Positions 1 through 6,613 of a stretch of DNA of 10,592 nucleotides are shown here, piece after piece. The notes under the pieces were generated by a model. The model saw only the letters and a list, made by a program, of their open reading frames with translations. It made no database searches and was not told where the DNA came from. The position numbers were made by a program, and so were the translations under genes. The DNA lies in NCBI GenBank assembly GCA_012516755.1, contig JAAYWE010000199.1, positions 1 through 10,592 on the forward strand, written 5' to 3'. Source of the DNA: Treponema sp. Its GTDB lineage: Bacteria > Spirochaetota > Spirochaetia > Treponematales > Rectinemataceae. Each line of letters starts with the position of its first letter. Within the stretch, counting starts at the first letter, position 1.

Positions 1-335
1 CCGATTATGAGCGCGACAACACACGCAATGAGCGCGCCCACAATCATCCCAGGATAAGGAGTGATCTTTAGAGTTGTTACAGCATAAGCTGCGCCGTATG
101 CGCCTATTCCAAAGAAAACCGAATGCCCAAAGGATATCTGTCCGGCATATCCCCCAATTATGTTCCATGCTTGAGCCATGGAAGCATTTAGCAAAATCAT
201 TACCAGGACATGAGATAAGAAATTTCCCTTTATTATCCCAATTATGGGCAGAAGGGCAAGGGCAAGAACAAGAGCCAGCCATGGAATGAACCTAGGCTTT
301 TTTTGCCGACAATCTTGATATTCGCTCTTTTGCAT
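1..335 (-). CDS. livM: Branched-chain amino-acid ABC transporter permease, LivM type (partial, C-terminus off window)
   Basis: This is the second inner-membrane permease of a branched-chain amino-acid (HAAT family) ABC importer; with LivH it forms the translocation channel. I read 111 codons from ATG at 335-333 to the left edge with no stop. After a short charged N-terminus there is a hydrophobic segment (about residues 18-34), then the motif GGYAGQISFGH at residues 61-71, which is the LivM counterpart of the NFAHG motif in LivH. The start lies 3 bases past the livH stop, so the two are surely co-transcribed and probably translationally coupled; the GGTGA just upstream lies in the end of livH. 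The ATPase genes livG and livF would be expected further left, outside the window. The identity is firm; the substrate (amino acid, amide or urea) cannot be told from this part. Confidence 0.9.
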   Translation of the reverse strand, partial: MQKSEYQDCRQKKPRFIPWLALVLALALLPIIGIIKGNFLSHVLVMILLNASMAQAWNIIGGYAGQISFGHSVFFGIGAYGAAYAVTTLKITPYPGMIVGALIACVVALII

Positions 336-338
336 AGC

Positions 339-1196
339 TCACCATCCCTTTATGCCCTTTGGTCGAATCAGAATGACTACCAAATAGACACCGAACACCG
401 CAATATATTTAAAAACAGGTGCGATATAGAAACCGGCAAAAGATTCTATAAGCCCCACAAGAATAGCTGCTACCAAAGCACCGGGAATACTCCCAAAGCC
501 ACCGAGAGCCACAACGATAAATGCGATAAGTCCAAAGAGCGTCCCAACATCCGGATGAGTGGCAAGATAGGATGGCAGGAGCCCTCCCGCAATTCCAACA
601 CACGCTCCTCCAAGGCCAAATACAAGGACGAATATGTGCTCGGTATTGATCCCCATAAGCTGTGCTGCTTCCGGATCCATAGCGGTAGCCTGGACCGCCC
701 AGCCGAATCTAGTCTTAGTTAGCATCCAGTAAAGAATTCCTAGTATCACCAAGGAAAAAACCGCGGTAACCAAATTGGGGACTGGAATGATTACGGAACC
801 GAGAGATATCACCTTTCCTTCCATAATTGTTCCGGAGAGAATACGGAAATTCGGCGTAAATCGATTCATAGCAATATTTTTGAGTACCATTGACAGGCCA
901 AAGCTCGCCAATAGTGGAGCCATTGCCATCTTTAGTGTTCGTTTTATCACAAGCTTGTAGGTCAACACTCCAAGAATGAAAAGAAATGCCCCTGATGCGA
1001 CCCATGAGATTAGGGGATCCATTTTGAAGAGAAACCCCAGAAAAAACGAGACGTACATTCCAACCATGAGAAACTCACCATGTGCAAAATTGATGACATC
1101 CAGTACGCCCCAGATCAAGGAAAGTCCTGATGAAATAAGGGCATAGAGAAGACCGCTCCATAACCCATCCAGCAATATCTGAAAAAAAAGGCTCAT
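339..1196 (-). CDS. livH: Branched-chain amino-acid ABC transporter permease, LivH type
   Basis: Inner-membrane permease of a LivH/LivM pair, 285 residues, close to the usual length. The protein is hydrophobic throughout, with about eight likely membrane segments. NFAHG at residues 36-40 followed by EFLMVG is the LivH signature. The cytoplasmic loop at about residues 162-184 (with DPEAAQLMGIN) is the EAA-like site that docks the ATPase. LGGFGSIPGA at 231-240 is also typical of the family. The ATG at 1196-1194 has a very strong ribosome site, AGGAGG at 1201-1206, which fixes the start. It follows the binding-protein gene with a 227-bp gap that contains a terminator-like hairpin, and is followed after 3 bases by livM. 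Function is secure at family level; the transported solute is inferred only as a branched-chain or other small amino acid or amide. Confidence 0.95.
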   Translation of the reverse strand: MSLFFQILLDGLWSGLLYALISSGLSLIWGVLDVINFAHGEFLMVGMYVSFFLGFLFKMDPLISWVASGAFLFILGVLTYKLVIKRTLKMAMAPLLASFGLSMVLKNIAMNRFTPNFRILSGTIMEGKVISLGSVIIPVPNLVTAVFSLVILGILYWMLTKTRFGWAVQATAMDPEAAQLMGINTEHIFVLVFGLGGACVGIAGGLLPSYLATHPDVGTLFGLIAFIVVALGGFGSIPGALVAAILVGLIESFAGFYIAPVFKYIAVFGVYLVVILIRPKGIKGW

Positions 1197-1282
1197 TCTA
1201 CCTCCTCAGGAACATGCTGCATTTTAAAAAGGAGACTCATTTTGAATGCTCTGGCATATTTCGGAAAAGCCTTTTGCATGAT

Positions 1283-1318
1283 AAAAGAGCGGCTCTGCAG
1301 GTGCAAAGCCGCTCTTTT
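1283..1318 (-). terminator. Intercistronic terminator/attenuator between binding protein and livH
   Basis: Perfect 12-bp inverted repeat, AAAAGAGCGGCT at 1283-1294 and its complement at 1307-1318, with a 12-base loop. Read on the minus strand the stem has a GC-rich core and ends in TTTTAT, as in an intrinsic terminator. It lies 105 bp after the binding-protein stop and 87 bp before livH. A partial terminator here would make the binding protein more abundant than the permeases, which is common in such operons. The arms are symmetric, so it could also stop plus-strand transcription. The hairpin is seen; the partial read-through is inferred. Confidence 0.75.
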
Positions 1319-1423
1319 GGTTATATCCCTGTTATTCTATACTCCTTCTATAATTATCGGAATACTGCACAATCATCATATCATTCTCGATTAGAAGCCA
1401 GCTTGAACGATAATTCAGAATGA

Positions 1424-2659
1424 TTACCAAGCCGGCATTGGGTAAATGGGATCGCCATCTTTATATTCATATGGATAGACAGTAACATAGCTGCCATTTT
1501 GGATCTGCGAAATAACGCTCTGGGCTTTGATATTCTGGCCGCCAGGAGATTCGAATTGTACTTTCCCACCCATCGAGAGAGGCGAATCGAAGGTTGTCGT
1601 ACGGAGTACTTGTACGACCTTTTCGGTATCCACAGCGCCTGCTTTCTCGATTGCCAGCGCGAGAACATACATCGCTACCGCTTCCTGGATCGAATTGGAA
1701 TCGAAGGGGACATTTGATTTCTTCTTATAAATCTCCTCGACTGGCGCGACGGCTTTCATGAAGCGCAATCCGAACTCGGGCGTGTATCCTGCAGAACCCA
1801 TAAAGTACCATCCATCCTTGCCAAGCTGCTGCATGATATTTGGATCCTGGTAGCCGGAGCAATAATTGATGGCAATTTTAGGTTTCCAGTTGATCTGTTT
1901 CATGGTTCTGACCATAAGTGAATAATCGGCGCCAAGGACAGCACCGAAAAGAGCATCTGCGTTTGCGGCCTTTAATTTTTGAATCTCAGAATTCAAGTTC
2001 GTTGCACCTGGTGAAAATGGAACGTCACCGATAATCTTGATTCCTGCCTTGGCACAAGCAGCCTTTGCTTCATCGGCAGCATGCTTGCCGAACTCGGTAT
2101 TCTCATAGATCACCGAGGCTGTCTTTATGTTTGCGTTTCGCGATTTGTTTAGCTCCTGGAACCACTCTACGAACTCATAGCTTTCGATTCGGTCTGTCGG
2201 CGCCAGTCTGAAGAAATAATTATAGCCACGCTCTGTAAGTTCAGCGGAACTTGAGGAACCACACATGAATATCTTTTGAAGCCGTTCGGCCACGGCGCTG
2301 GCGGGCTTCGAGGCGGAGCTATTGTAGCAACCAATTATCGCAAAGACCTTCTCCTGTTCGTAGAGACGTTCTGCTTCCGATTTGGCAACATCGGGCTTTC
2401 CTTGATGGTCTGCTTTGACGAGCACAATCTTATATCCGTCCAGCAGTCCTGCTTTTTTGGCGATAGGCAAGTCGAGATTCGGATAATTCCCATTGATGAT
2501 ATCGACGACAGTCTCTACCGCCGCCGTACAACGTTGTCCTGCTGTGGCGACTGATCCTGTCATCGGGAACAGGGTTCCAATTTTGATGATTTTCTCCTGT
2601 GCTGCTGAGCTGAAAATAAGCATTGTCGCAAGAACCGCAAACAACAGCTTCCTTTGCAT
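1424..2659 (-). CDS. ABC transporter substrate-binding protein, branched-chain amino-acid type (LivK-like, Peripla_BP_6 fold)
   Basis: Periplasmic solute-binding protein that hands substrate to the LivH/LivM permease encoded just downstream. I start at ATG 2659-2657 because a consensus site AGGAGGT (2666-2672) sits 6 bases upstream; a longer frame to 2710 has no such site. That gives 411 residues, somewhat longer than classical LivK. Residues 1 to about 20 form a signal peptide (basic MQRK, hydrophobic core, SSAA before the cut) with no lipobox cysteine, so a free periplasmic protein is expected. Mature sequence opens with IKIGTLFPMTGS, the standard start of this family. Further family marks are the FAIIGCYNSSAS stretch and YENTEFGKHAADEAK in the second lobe. 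Family assignment is strong. Amino acid, amide or urea are all possible ligands, and I cannot separate them by eye. Confidence 0.93.
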   Translation of the reverse strand: MQRKLLFAVLATMLIFSSAAQEKIIKIGTLFPMTGSVATAGQRCTAAVETVVDIINGNYPNLDLPIAKKAGLLDGYKIVLVKADHQGKPDVAKSEAERLYEQEKVFAIIGCYNSSASKPASAVAERLQKIFMCGSSSSAELTERGYNYFFRLAPTDRIESYEFVEWFQELNKSRNANIKTASVIYENTEFGKHAADEAKAACAKAGIKIIGDVPFSPGATNLNSEIQKLKAANADALFGAVLGADYSLMVRTMKQINWKPKIAINYCSGYQDPNIMQQLGKDGWYFMGSAGYTPEFGLRFMKAVAPVEEIYKKKSNVPFDSNSIQEAVAMYVLALAIEKAGAVDTEKVVQVLRTTTFDSPLSMGGKVQFESPGGQNIKAQSVISQIQNGSYVTVYPYEYKDGDPIYPMPAW

Positions 2660-2702
2660 ATTCTTACCTCCTATTAAATAGAACTGATCCCTCATATATC
2701 TG

Positions 2703-2719
2703 GCAAGCAATCTGCTTGC
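2703..2719 (-). promoter_or_regulatory. Hairpin in the binding-protein mRNA leader
   Basis: GCAAGCA (2703-2709) and TGCTTGC (2713-2719) are perfect 7-base complements around a 3-base loop. In the minus-strand transcript it lies in the 5' leader about 30 bases ahead of the ribosome site. It could stabilise the message or be part of an operator. It has no U-run, so it is not a terminator. No known riboswitch consensus was recognised. Confidence 0.35.
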
Positions 2720-2738
2720 AAATAACCTTCTTATGGTG

Positions 2739-2771
2739 GGCTCAATTGATATTGAAATAGGCTCAATCGAT
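2739..2771 (-). promoter_or_regulatory. Candidate operator: two 12-bp direct repeats at the transcription start
   Basis: GGCTCAATTGAT at 2739-2750 and GGCTCAATCGAT at 2760-2771 differ at one base and are exactly 21 bp apart, two helical turns. The second copy lies at the predicted start of transcription from the TTGACA/TATACT promoter. Between them TCAAT and ATTGA form a further small inverted repeat. This layout suits a repressor that binds the same face of the helix twice. No regulator gene is in the window, so the binding protein is unknown. Confidence 0.45.
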
Positions 2772-2930
2772 TTTCGTAGTATAGAATCGTTCTTGCACCG
2801 CTGTCAAATACTTTTTGAAATAGTTGCCTAGTTGATAAAGAGATAGGGGATTGAGCGTTTTTGGATCTGGCCGGTTTCGCAGAGCTTCCTGGACAGCTTT
2901 TCCCGCACAAATCGTGGCGAAAAATGAAAT
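2763..2930 (-). other. Short open frame without a start codon, possible gene remnant
   Basis: This frame is open for 55 codons between a TAG at 2931-2933 and its TGA at 2763-2765. The middle and end look protein-like (for example LYQLGNYFKKYL and a polar C-terminus), better than the other frames here. There is no ATG, GTG or TTG with a ribosome site near its left end, and the operon promoter at 2778-2807 lies inside it. It may be the C-terminal stump of a lost gene upstream, or chance. I do not recognise the family. Confidence 0.25.
2778..2807 (-). promoter_or_regulatory. Sigma-70 type promoter of the liv-type operon
   Basis: On the minus strand the -35 box is TTGACA (2802-2807), a perfect consensus. 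The -10 box is TATACT (2778-2783), one base from consensus, with an 18-base spacer. Transcription should start near 2771, giving a leader of about 110 bases before the binding-protein start at 2659. This is the best promoter in the window. It overlaps the end of a short unexplained open frame (2763-2930). Confidence 0.8.
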
Positions 2931-2938
2931 CTATGAAC

Positions 2939-2972
2939 CAATCTGATGCATGCATCAATCTGATTCATGCAT
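2939..2972. repeat. Two tandem copies of a 17-bp repeat
   Basis: CAATCTGATKCATGCAT occurs at 2939-2955 and again at 2956-2972, with one difference (K is G then T). At the junction GATGCATGCATC (2945-2956) is a perfect 12-bp palindrome. It lies 17 bp past the stop of the M15 peptidase gene and is not followed by a U-run, so it does not look like a terminator. Function unknown. Confidence 0.6.
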
Positions 2973-2988
2973 AGGGAAAGTACTGCAA

Positions 2989-4011
2989 TTATGGCTTTAC
3001 AAGCTCCCTTCCCAGGATCAACTCAGGCCGATACTCGAAATGCATATTATCCCAGACTGTCCATTTGCCACCCCAGATAAAGCCTTCCTTTTCGAATATA
3101 TCGATGACTATATCAGGGGGCATCCAGCGTTCGGACAGTGGAATGAGCATCCAATCCTCATTGCCTTTATTCTTTTCCCAATTCCAGTAAATAATTTTGT
3201 TTTGCCATCGGCGAGGCAAAAGATCGATGGCTAAGCCCATGCTGTGGAAGGAGATACCCGATGTGTCTCGTATCTGGCGCCAGGAATAGCCTTCGGCGGA
3301 ATTCAGGTTTCGGATGAATTCTTCAACTAAAGGGTTGGTCGTTGCCGCAGTGCGAATTTGTGTATCTACGCGCTTAAGTGGCTCGACTATCTGTTCGTGG
3401 ACGCTTACCTGTTTTCCTAAAAAGCTTGTCTTTACAATGTGGCGCTCCACATTTTGCCTTGTTGATGTGTCGTAAATTGATTCAAAAATGTAAGTTGCGG
3501 ATATCGGCGCCGTCTCTCGACTCTCTGAAGAGCCAAAGGCGCGGATTTCTTCGATTTGATCATGATTCAAGGTGGCTGGATCGACGAGCTTATCAGGTAT
3601 ATAGAAAATGAGTCTACGATACCTATCCTTTGAGGCAAGAAGCTTTTCCGGCAAATACCGTCCCTCTGCCCAGTAAAGCTCCATCGTCTTATCGTCTTTG
3701 CTGATGATAATTTTCCAATCGCTCTTTATTGGATCGAAGGTGTTTTCGATCTTGATACCTGGATAAGCAGAGCGAAGGACACTAAGCTCTTGCACTATCA
3801 TGGAAGGGCCGCTGGCCAGGCCTCCGGCCAGGATCCTGGGTGCTGGACCTGATCTGGGCACAAGCAAGTATATTAGAATGAGTGCGGAGACAACTGCAAA
3901 TCCGAGAGCGATTCTGAATAGATGGCTCAGATTGGATTTTGAATCCTGCGTCCCTCCCTCATTGTCCCTTTCCTGCTCATTATCAAGCATTGTGCTATAA
4001 AGATAGCGCAT
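2989..4011 (-). CDS. Membrane-anchored M15-family peptidase (D-Ala-D-Ala carboxypeptidase / endopeptidase-like)
   Basis: Zinc peptidase of the VanY/CwlK-like M15 group, expected to trim peptidoglycan peptides outside the inner membrane. Of 340 residues, 1-30 are polar and cytoplasmic, about 33-51 form one membrane helix, and the rest should face the periplasm. The catalytic domain occupies about residues 225-335. FHSMGLAIDL gives zinc ligands His256 and Asp263. EKEGFIWGGKW supplies the acidic residue (Glu307 or Glu309). DNMHFEY supplies His324. All key residues are present, so it is probably active. Residues about 60-220 match no domain I can name and are long for this family. The ATG at 4011 is the first in frame, with only a weak upstream AAGG. 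It has the same strand as the liv-type genes, but those have their own promoter. Whether it acts as carboxypeptidase or L,D-endopeptidase is not decidable here. Confidence 0.85.
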   Translation of the reverse strand: MRYLYSTMLDNEQERDNEGGTQDSKSNLSHLFRIALGFAVVSALILIYLLVPRSGPAPRILAGGLASGPSMIVQELSVLRSAYPGIKIENTFDPIKSDWKIIISKDDKTMELYWAEGRYLPEKLLASKDRYRRLIFYIPDKLVDPATLNHDQIEEIRAFGSSESRETAPISATYIFESIYDTSTRQNVERHIVKTSFLGKQVSVHEQIVEPLKRVDTQIRTAATTNPLVEEFIRNLNSAEGYSWRQIRDTSGISFHSMGLAIDLLPRRWQNKIIYWNWEKNKGNEDWMLIPLSERWMPPDIVIDIFEKEGFIWGGKWTVWDNMHFEYRPELILGRELVKP

Positions 4012-4104
4012 CTGCCTTGCGCTATGTCAAGAGAGCAGATTTCTTTCATGTCAAAATCTTTTGATTAGCGGCAGAACTTTGTAACACAATCGCTTCATGC
4101 ATAG

Positions 4105-4493
4105 ATCAACCCCTATTTCGCCTTTAGGCTGCGCAATAGCTTTTTGATTGATACGTATTCTATTTTTTGCACATTTGGAGAAATTGAAAAAGGACACCCT
4201 ATTCTGGTTAAGTTCAGTGACCAGACCAAGCTTGACCAAGAAGGGGTGACGCCATGAACCCAATTGGAGAAAGCCAATGCGGTCGCCGAGAAACTCAGAA
4301 CTTATGCTTGTCGTTGACGCCTGAGATACATCTCGGGACGAAAATTGAATACGCTGCGATACATGAACATGGATCTCTTATTCAAAGAAACAATCGGCTA
4401 CCATATCCTAGATGCTCGGCATAAAGCCAGATAAGGGCGGCCTGGGAAATGTGCTATAAGATTGTTGACATTACCAATAAATACGGCCTCTAA
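4105..4493 (+). pseudogene. Decayed plus-strand gene of unknown family
   Basis: One plus-strand frame reads as protein from 4105 to about 4431 but is broken by TGA at 4255, TGA at 4315 and TAA at 4432. After a frameshift a different frame continues (AAWEMCYKIVDITNKYGL) to a TAA at 4491-4493, three bases from the end of the convergent MATE gene. Protein-like stretches include HPILVKFSDQTKLDQEGV, LEKANAVAEKLRTYAC and LLFKETIGYHILDARHKAR. The pieces look like the C-terminal part of a real protein, perhaps from a mobile element, but I do not recognise the family. At least three stops and one shift mean it cannot be functional. The upstream boundary is arbitrary: I set it after the TAG at 4102-4104. 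The rest of 4012-4495 shows no gene. Confidence 0.4.
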
Positions 4494-4495
4494 TT

Positions 4496-5884
4496 TTACC
4501 CTACCTTAATATCTTTGTGCCAATTTCCACTTGAAAATCTTCTTTGGGCAAGCAGTGCTCTGACGAGCATATCGGCAACAACAGCAATCCATGCGCCTAT
4601 GAGTGCAAGACCAAGAGCATCCGCCAACAAATAACCAAGTCCTAACCGTACAACCCACACTCCAATTGCACTTATATACATGGTATACTTGGTATCTCCG
4701 GCACCGCGTAAGGCTCCTCCAAGTACCGAAAAAACTGCAGCTATTGGTTGAGATATTGCTAGTATTTTTATTGCGTTTGCTCCAAATTCGATCACCTGTT
4801 TATCTCTAGTAAAAACAAATACAGCATAATTGCCAAAAAAGAATAACAGCACTCCAATAAGCATCATAATACTAACACTAACGATTGTTGATTGACGTGC
4901 TGCTTTTTTAGAAAATTCTGGATTTTTTGCACCCAAACCTTGACCAACAAGTGTTGTTGTTGCCATTTGGAAAGCCATTACAGGCACGAGACACAACCCG
5001 TCTATATTTATTACTATCTGATGAGCAGCAAACATTATAGTGCCAAATCCAGCAATTAATCTTGCAAAAAGCAATGCTCCACCCCTCATAATAAGCTGCT
5101 CTCCTGCCGCAGGGAGTCCGATAGTCAAAACTTTTTTAAGTATTTCAGGTTCAACTTTATACGAATCATGAATGGAAATATGAATAAATCTATCTCTGCG
5201 ATAAACTGCATGAAGCGTAATAGAAAACGCTATAACTCTTGAAAATGTAGTAGCTATTGCCGCGCCGGCCACCTCCAATCTTGGGAACCCAAGCTTTCCA
5301 TTAATAAGTACCCAATTGCCAAATAGATTGAATGCATTTGCAATCAAATTAGAAATCATCGGTGTTACCATATCGCCTGCACCTCTTAATGCAGCTGCCA
5401 ACACCATATTGCCAACAGTAAATATTGTGCCTGCCATCACTATTTTCATATAAATTGTTGCAGGCTCAATTGTGTCTATATCTGCTCCCATTAATCTTAC
5501 TATGCTTCCTGAGGCGGGAATGCAAACTGCGGTTGTAATAAGTGACATAGTGATCACTATCACAAAGGATTGCCTTGTCACACGCGAAGCATATTCACTG
5601 TCGCCAGCACCAGCCGCTCTCGCAACAAGGGCGGTAGTACCAACTACTAACGCACTAAACACGGAAAATATTAGCATGGTCGGTTGGGCAACTAAACCAG
5701 TAGCAGCAAGAGCCCAGGGCCCTAAGACTCCAACCTGAATCATATCAATAATCTGGACCAGCATCATAAGGCCAAATTCAATCATTGCAGGCATAGCCAA
5801 TTTCAGTATTACTCTTCGCATCTCAGCAGGAGTTTGAGCGTTCAAAAATGACGGCGTTCTAGCTACTTCAGTTTTTGTTTCCAT
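4496..5884 (-). CDS. MATE family efflux transporter
   Basis: Inner-membrane antiporter of the multidrug and toxic compound extrusion family (MatE domains), exporting cationic or other small compounds against Na+ or H+. At 462 residues it is full length, with about twelve hydrophobic segments in two six-helix halves. The internal repeat is clear: LRGAGD occurs at residues 166-171 and again at 392-397, each followed by a helix, at equivalent places in the two lobes. The N-lobe stretch GLVAQPTML followed by ARAAGAGD is also family-like. ATG at 5884-5882 has GGAG (5890-5893) upstream, supporting the start. The gene stands alone, flanked by decayed genes and a repeat, and parts of it are clearly more AT-rich than the glycosyltransferase region, which suggests separate acquisition. 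No regulator is next to it and the substrate cannot be predicted. Confidence 0.93.
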   Translation of the reverse strand: METKTEVARTPSFLNAQTPAEMRRVILKLAMPAMIEFGLMMLVQIIDMIQVGVLGPWALAATGLVAQPTMLIFSVFSALVVGTTALVARAAGAGDSEYASRVTRQSFVIVITMSLITTAVCIPASGSIVRLMGADIDTIEPATIYMKIVMAGTIFTVGNMVLAAALRGAGDMVTPMISNLIANAFNLFGNWVLINGKLGFPRLEVAGAAIATTFSRVIAFSITLHAVYRRDRFIHISIHDSYKVEPEILKKVLTIGLPAAGEQLIMRGGALLFARLIAGFGTIMFAAHQIVINIDGLCLVPVMAFQMATTTLVGQGLGAKNPEFSKKAARQSTIVSVSIMMLIGVLLFFFGNYAVFVFTRDKQVIEFGANAIKILAISQPIAAVFSVLGGALRGAGDTKYTMYISAIGVWVVRLGLGYLLADALGLALIGAWIAVVADMLVRALLAQRRFSSGNWHKDIKVG

Positions 5885-6023
5885 TAAATCTCCATACTTA
5901 TACTCATTAAATTCGTTTATCTCTTCGTATACTGCAGAATTAAGTTTGCAATTTGGTAGTTGAAGAAGGTCATTGGAAGCTCCAGAATGTTGTTATCTAA
6001 ACTAACAAAAAAAGGACAACCAA
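5885..6023. other. AT-rich upstream region of the MATE gene
   Basis: This stretch must hold the MATE promoter on the minus strand, but I see no convincing -35/-10 pair; TATAC-like and TTGCAA-like boxes occur at poor spacing. The only clear signal is the ribosome site at 5890-5893. A plus-strand and a minus-strand frame both run from here through the 39-bp repeats, but neither has a good start. Confidence 0.3.
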
Positions 6024-6137
6024 CGACCAAGGCCAAAGATAGCACATTCTTTGAAAATAGGCAAGGGATTGCGCCCCTCGGCTTGCGCGACCAGCATCCG
6101 ACCAAGGCCAAAGATAGCACATTCTTTGAAAATAGGC
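6024..6137. repeat. Perfect 39-bp direct repeat pair with a 36-bp spacer
   Basis: Positions 6024-6062 and 6099-6137 are identical over all 39 bases (beginning CGACCAAGGCCAAAGATAGC and ending GAAAATAGGC), with 36 different bases between. Each copy contains CAAAGA and TCTTTG, a 6-bp inverted repeat around an 8-base loop. The period is 75 bp, a multiple of three, so reading frames pass through in register on both strands. Sizes resemble one CRISPR repeat-spacer-repeat unit, but no third copy and no cas gene is present. A dispersed intergenic repeat or recent duplication is at least as likely. No intact gene explains it. Confidence 0.7.
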
Positions 6138-6166
6138 TATTGGATTTCATTGCAGAACGAGACCCG

Positions 6167-6417
6167 CTATTTTTCGTGATTTAGTGGCTCATTGAATACC
6201 TCGCGATTGATGTCTGGCATCATGACTATGGTCGGCTCAAGATCGAATCGGAATGAATCCTCTTCTGTTAAGCCAATCTCGCCCCATGCTGGCTTTATTT
6301 TTCGAAGACTCCGAGCGCAAAACCGGCCTTTGCAAGATCTGCGGCAGCGGCTGGCCCGCCCATTCCTCAACCCACAACGATAGCGCTTTTCACTGTTTTC
6401 CCATTCTTGTCGTCCAC
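6167..6417 (-). pseudogene. Truncated, frameshifted CrtI/phytoene-desaturase-like flavoprotein
   Basis: Remnant of the N-terminus of a CrtI-type FAD-dependent desaturase or amine-oxidase-like enzyme. A GTG at 6417-6415 with AAGGA upstream opens a frame reading KTVKSAIVVG, then a TGA stop (6367-6369), then GMGGPAAAADLAKAGF and VFEK. Together these are the dinucleotide-binding GxGxxG fold, with the stop replacing the middle small residue. Around 6295-6302 the frame shifts. The other frame continues as KPAWGEIG and then FRFDLEPTIVMMPD, which matches the segment that follows in this family (usually with Gly in place of Glu before Pro-Thr). Similarity ends at about REVFNE, then TAG at 6167-6169. 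Only about 80 of some 500 residues remain. The intact gene would have been read on the same strand as the MATE gene. Identification rests on memory of the family motifs. Confidence 0.7.
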
Positions 6418-6557
6418 ATTCGTTTTCCTTAATTATAATAATTATATATAGAAAAAAGCTCATCAACATCAGGCTGTCTAAACAGAATTGTGCGCACTCA
6501 CAAGTGGAGATCGCCCTCAACCTGCGAAGTACCGCAACATCCTTGGCCTTAAAACTA

Positions 6558-6586
6558 TTGACTCTAGCCCCTTTGGTTCTATTATA
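6558..6586 (+). promoter_or_regulatory. Promoter of the racemase gene
   Basis: TTGACT (6558-6563) is followed after 16 bases by TATTAT (6580-6585), or after 17 by ATTATA (6581-6586). Either makes a good sigma-70 promoter on the plus strand. It lies about 30 bp before the ATG at 6614, giving a short leader that contains only the ribosome site. Confidence 0.65.
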
Positions 6587-6613
6587 GGGGAGTCTGACTA
6601 GAAGGTGATAAAT

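Noticed and set aside
2660..2710. Longer start for the binding protein at 2710.
   Set aside because: It would bury the consensus AGGAGGT and put 17 residues ahead of a normal signal peptide; ATG at 2659 fits both signals.
2731..2958. Minus-strand 75-codon frame upstream of the binding protein.
   Set aside because: It runs through the strong promoter and operator repeats, has no ribosome site, and another frame in the same place looks more protein-like.
4024..4054. Two TTGACAT copies on the minus strand upstream of the peptidase as promoter boxes.
   Set aside because: Neither has a -10 box at a usable spacing before the ATG at 4011.
6024..6137. Calling the 39-bp repeat pair a CRISPR array.
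   Set aside because: Only two repeats and one spacer, no cas genes and no leader; kept as a plain repeat.
6167..6520. Intact 117-residue minus-strand protein.
   Set aside because: Only its last third is protein-like and matches the CrtI family; its first part is the wrong frame of the same broken gene plus AT-rich non-coding DNA.
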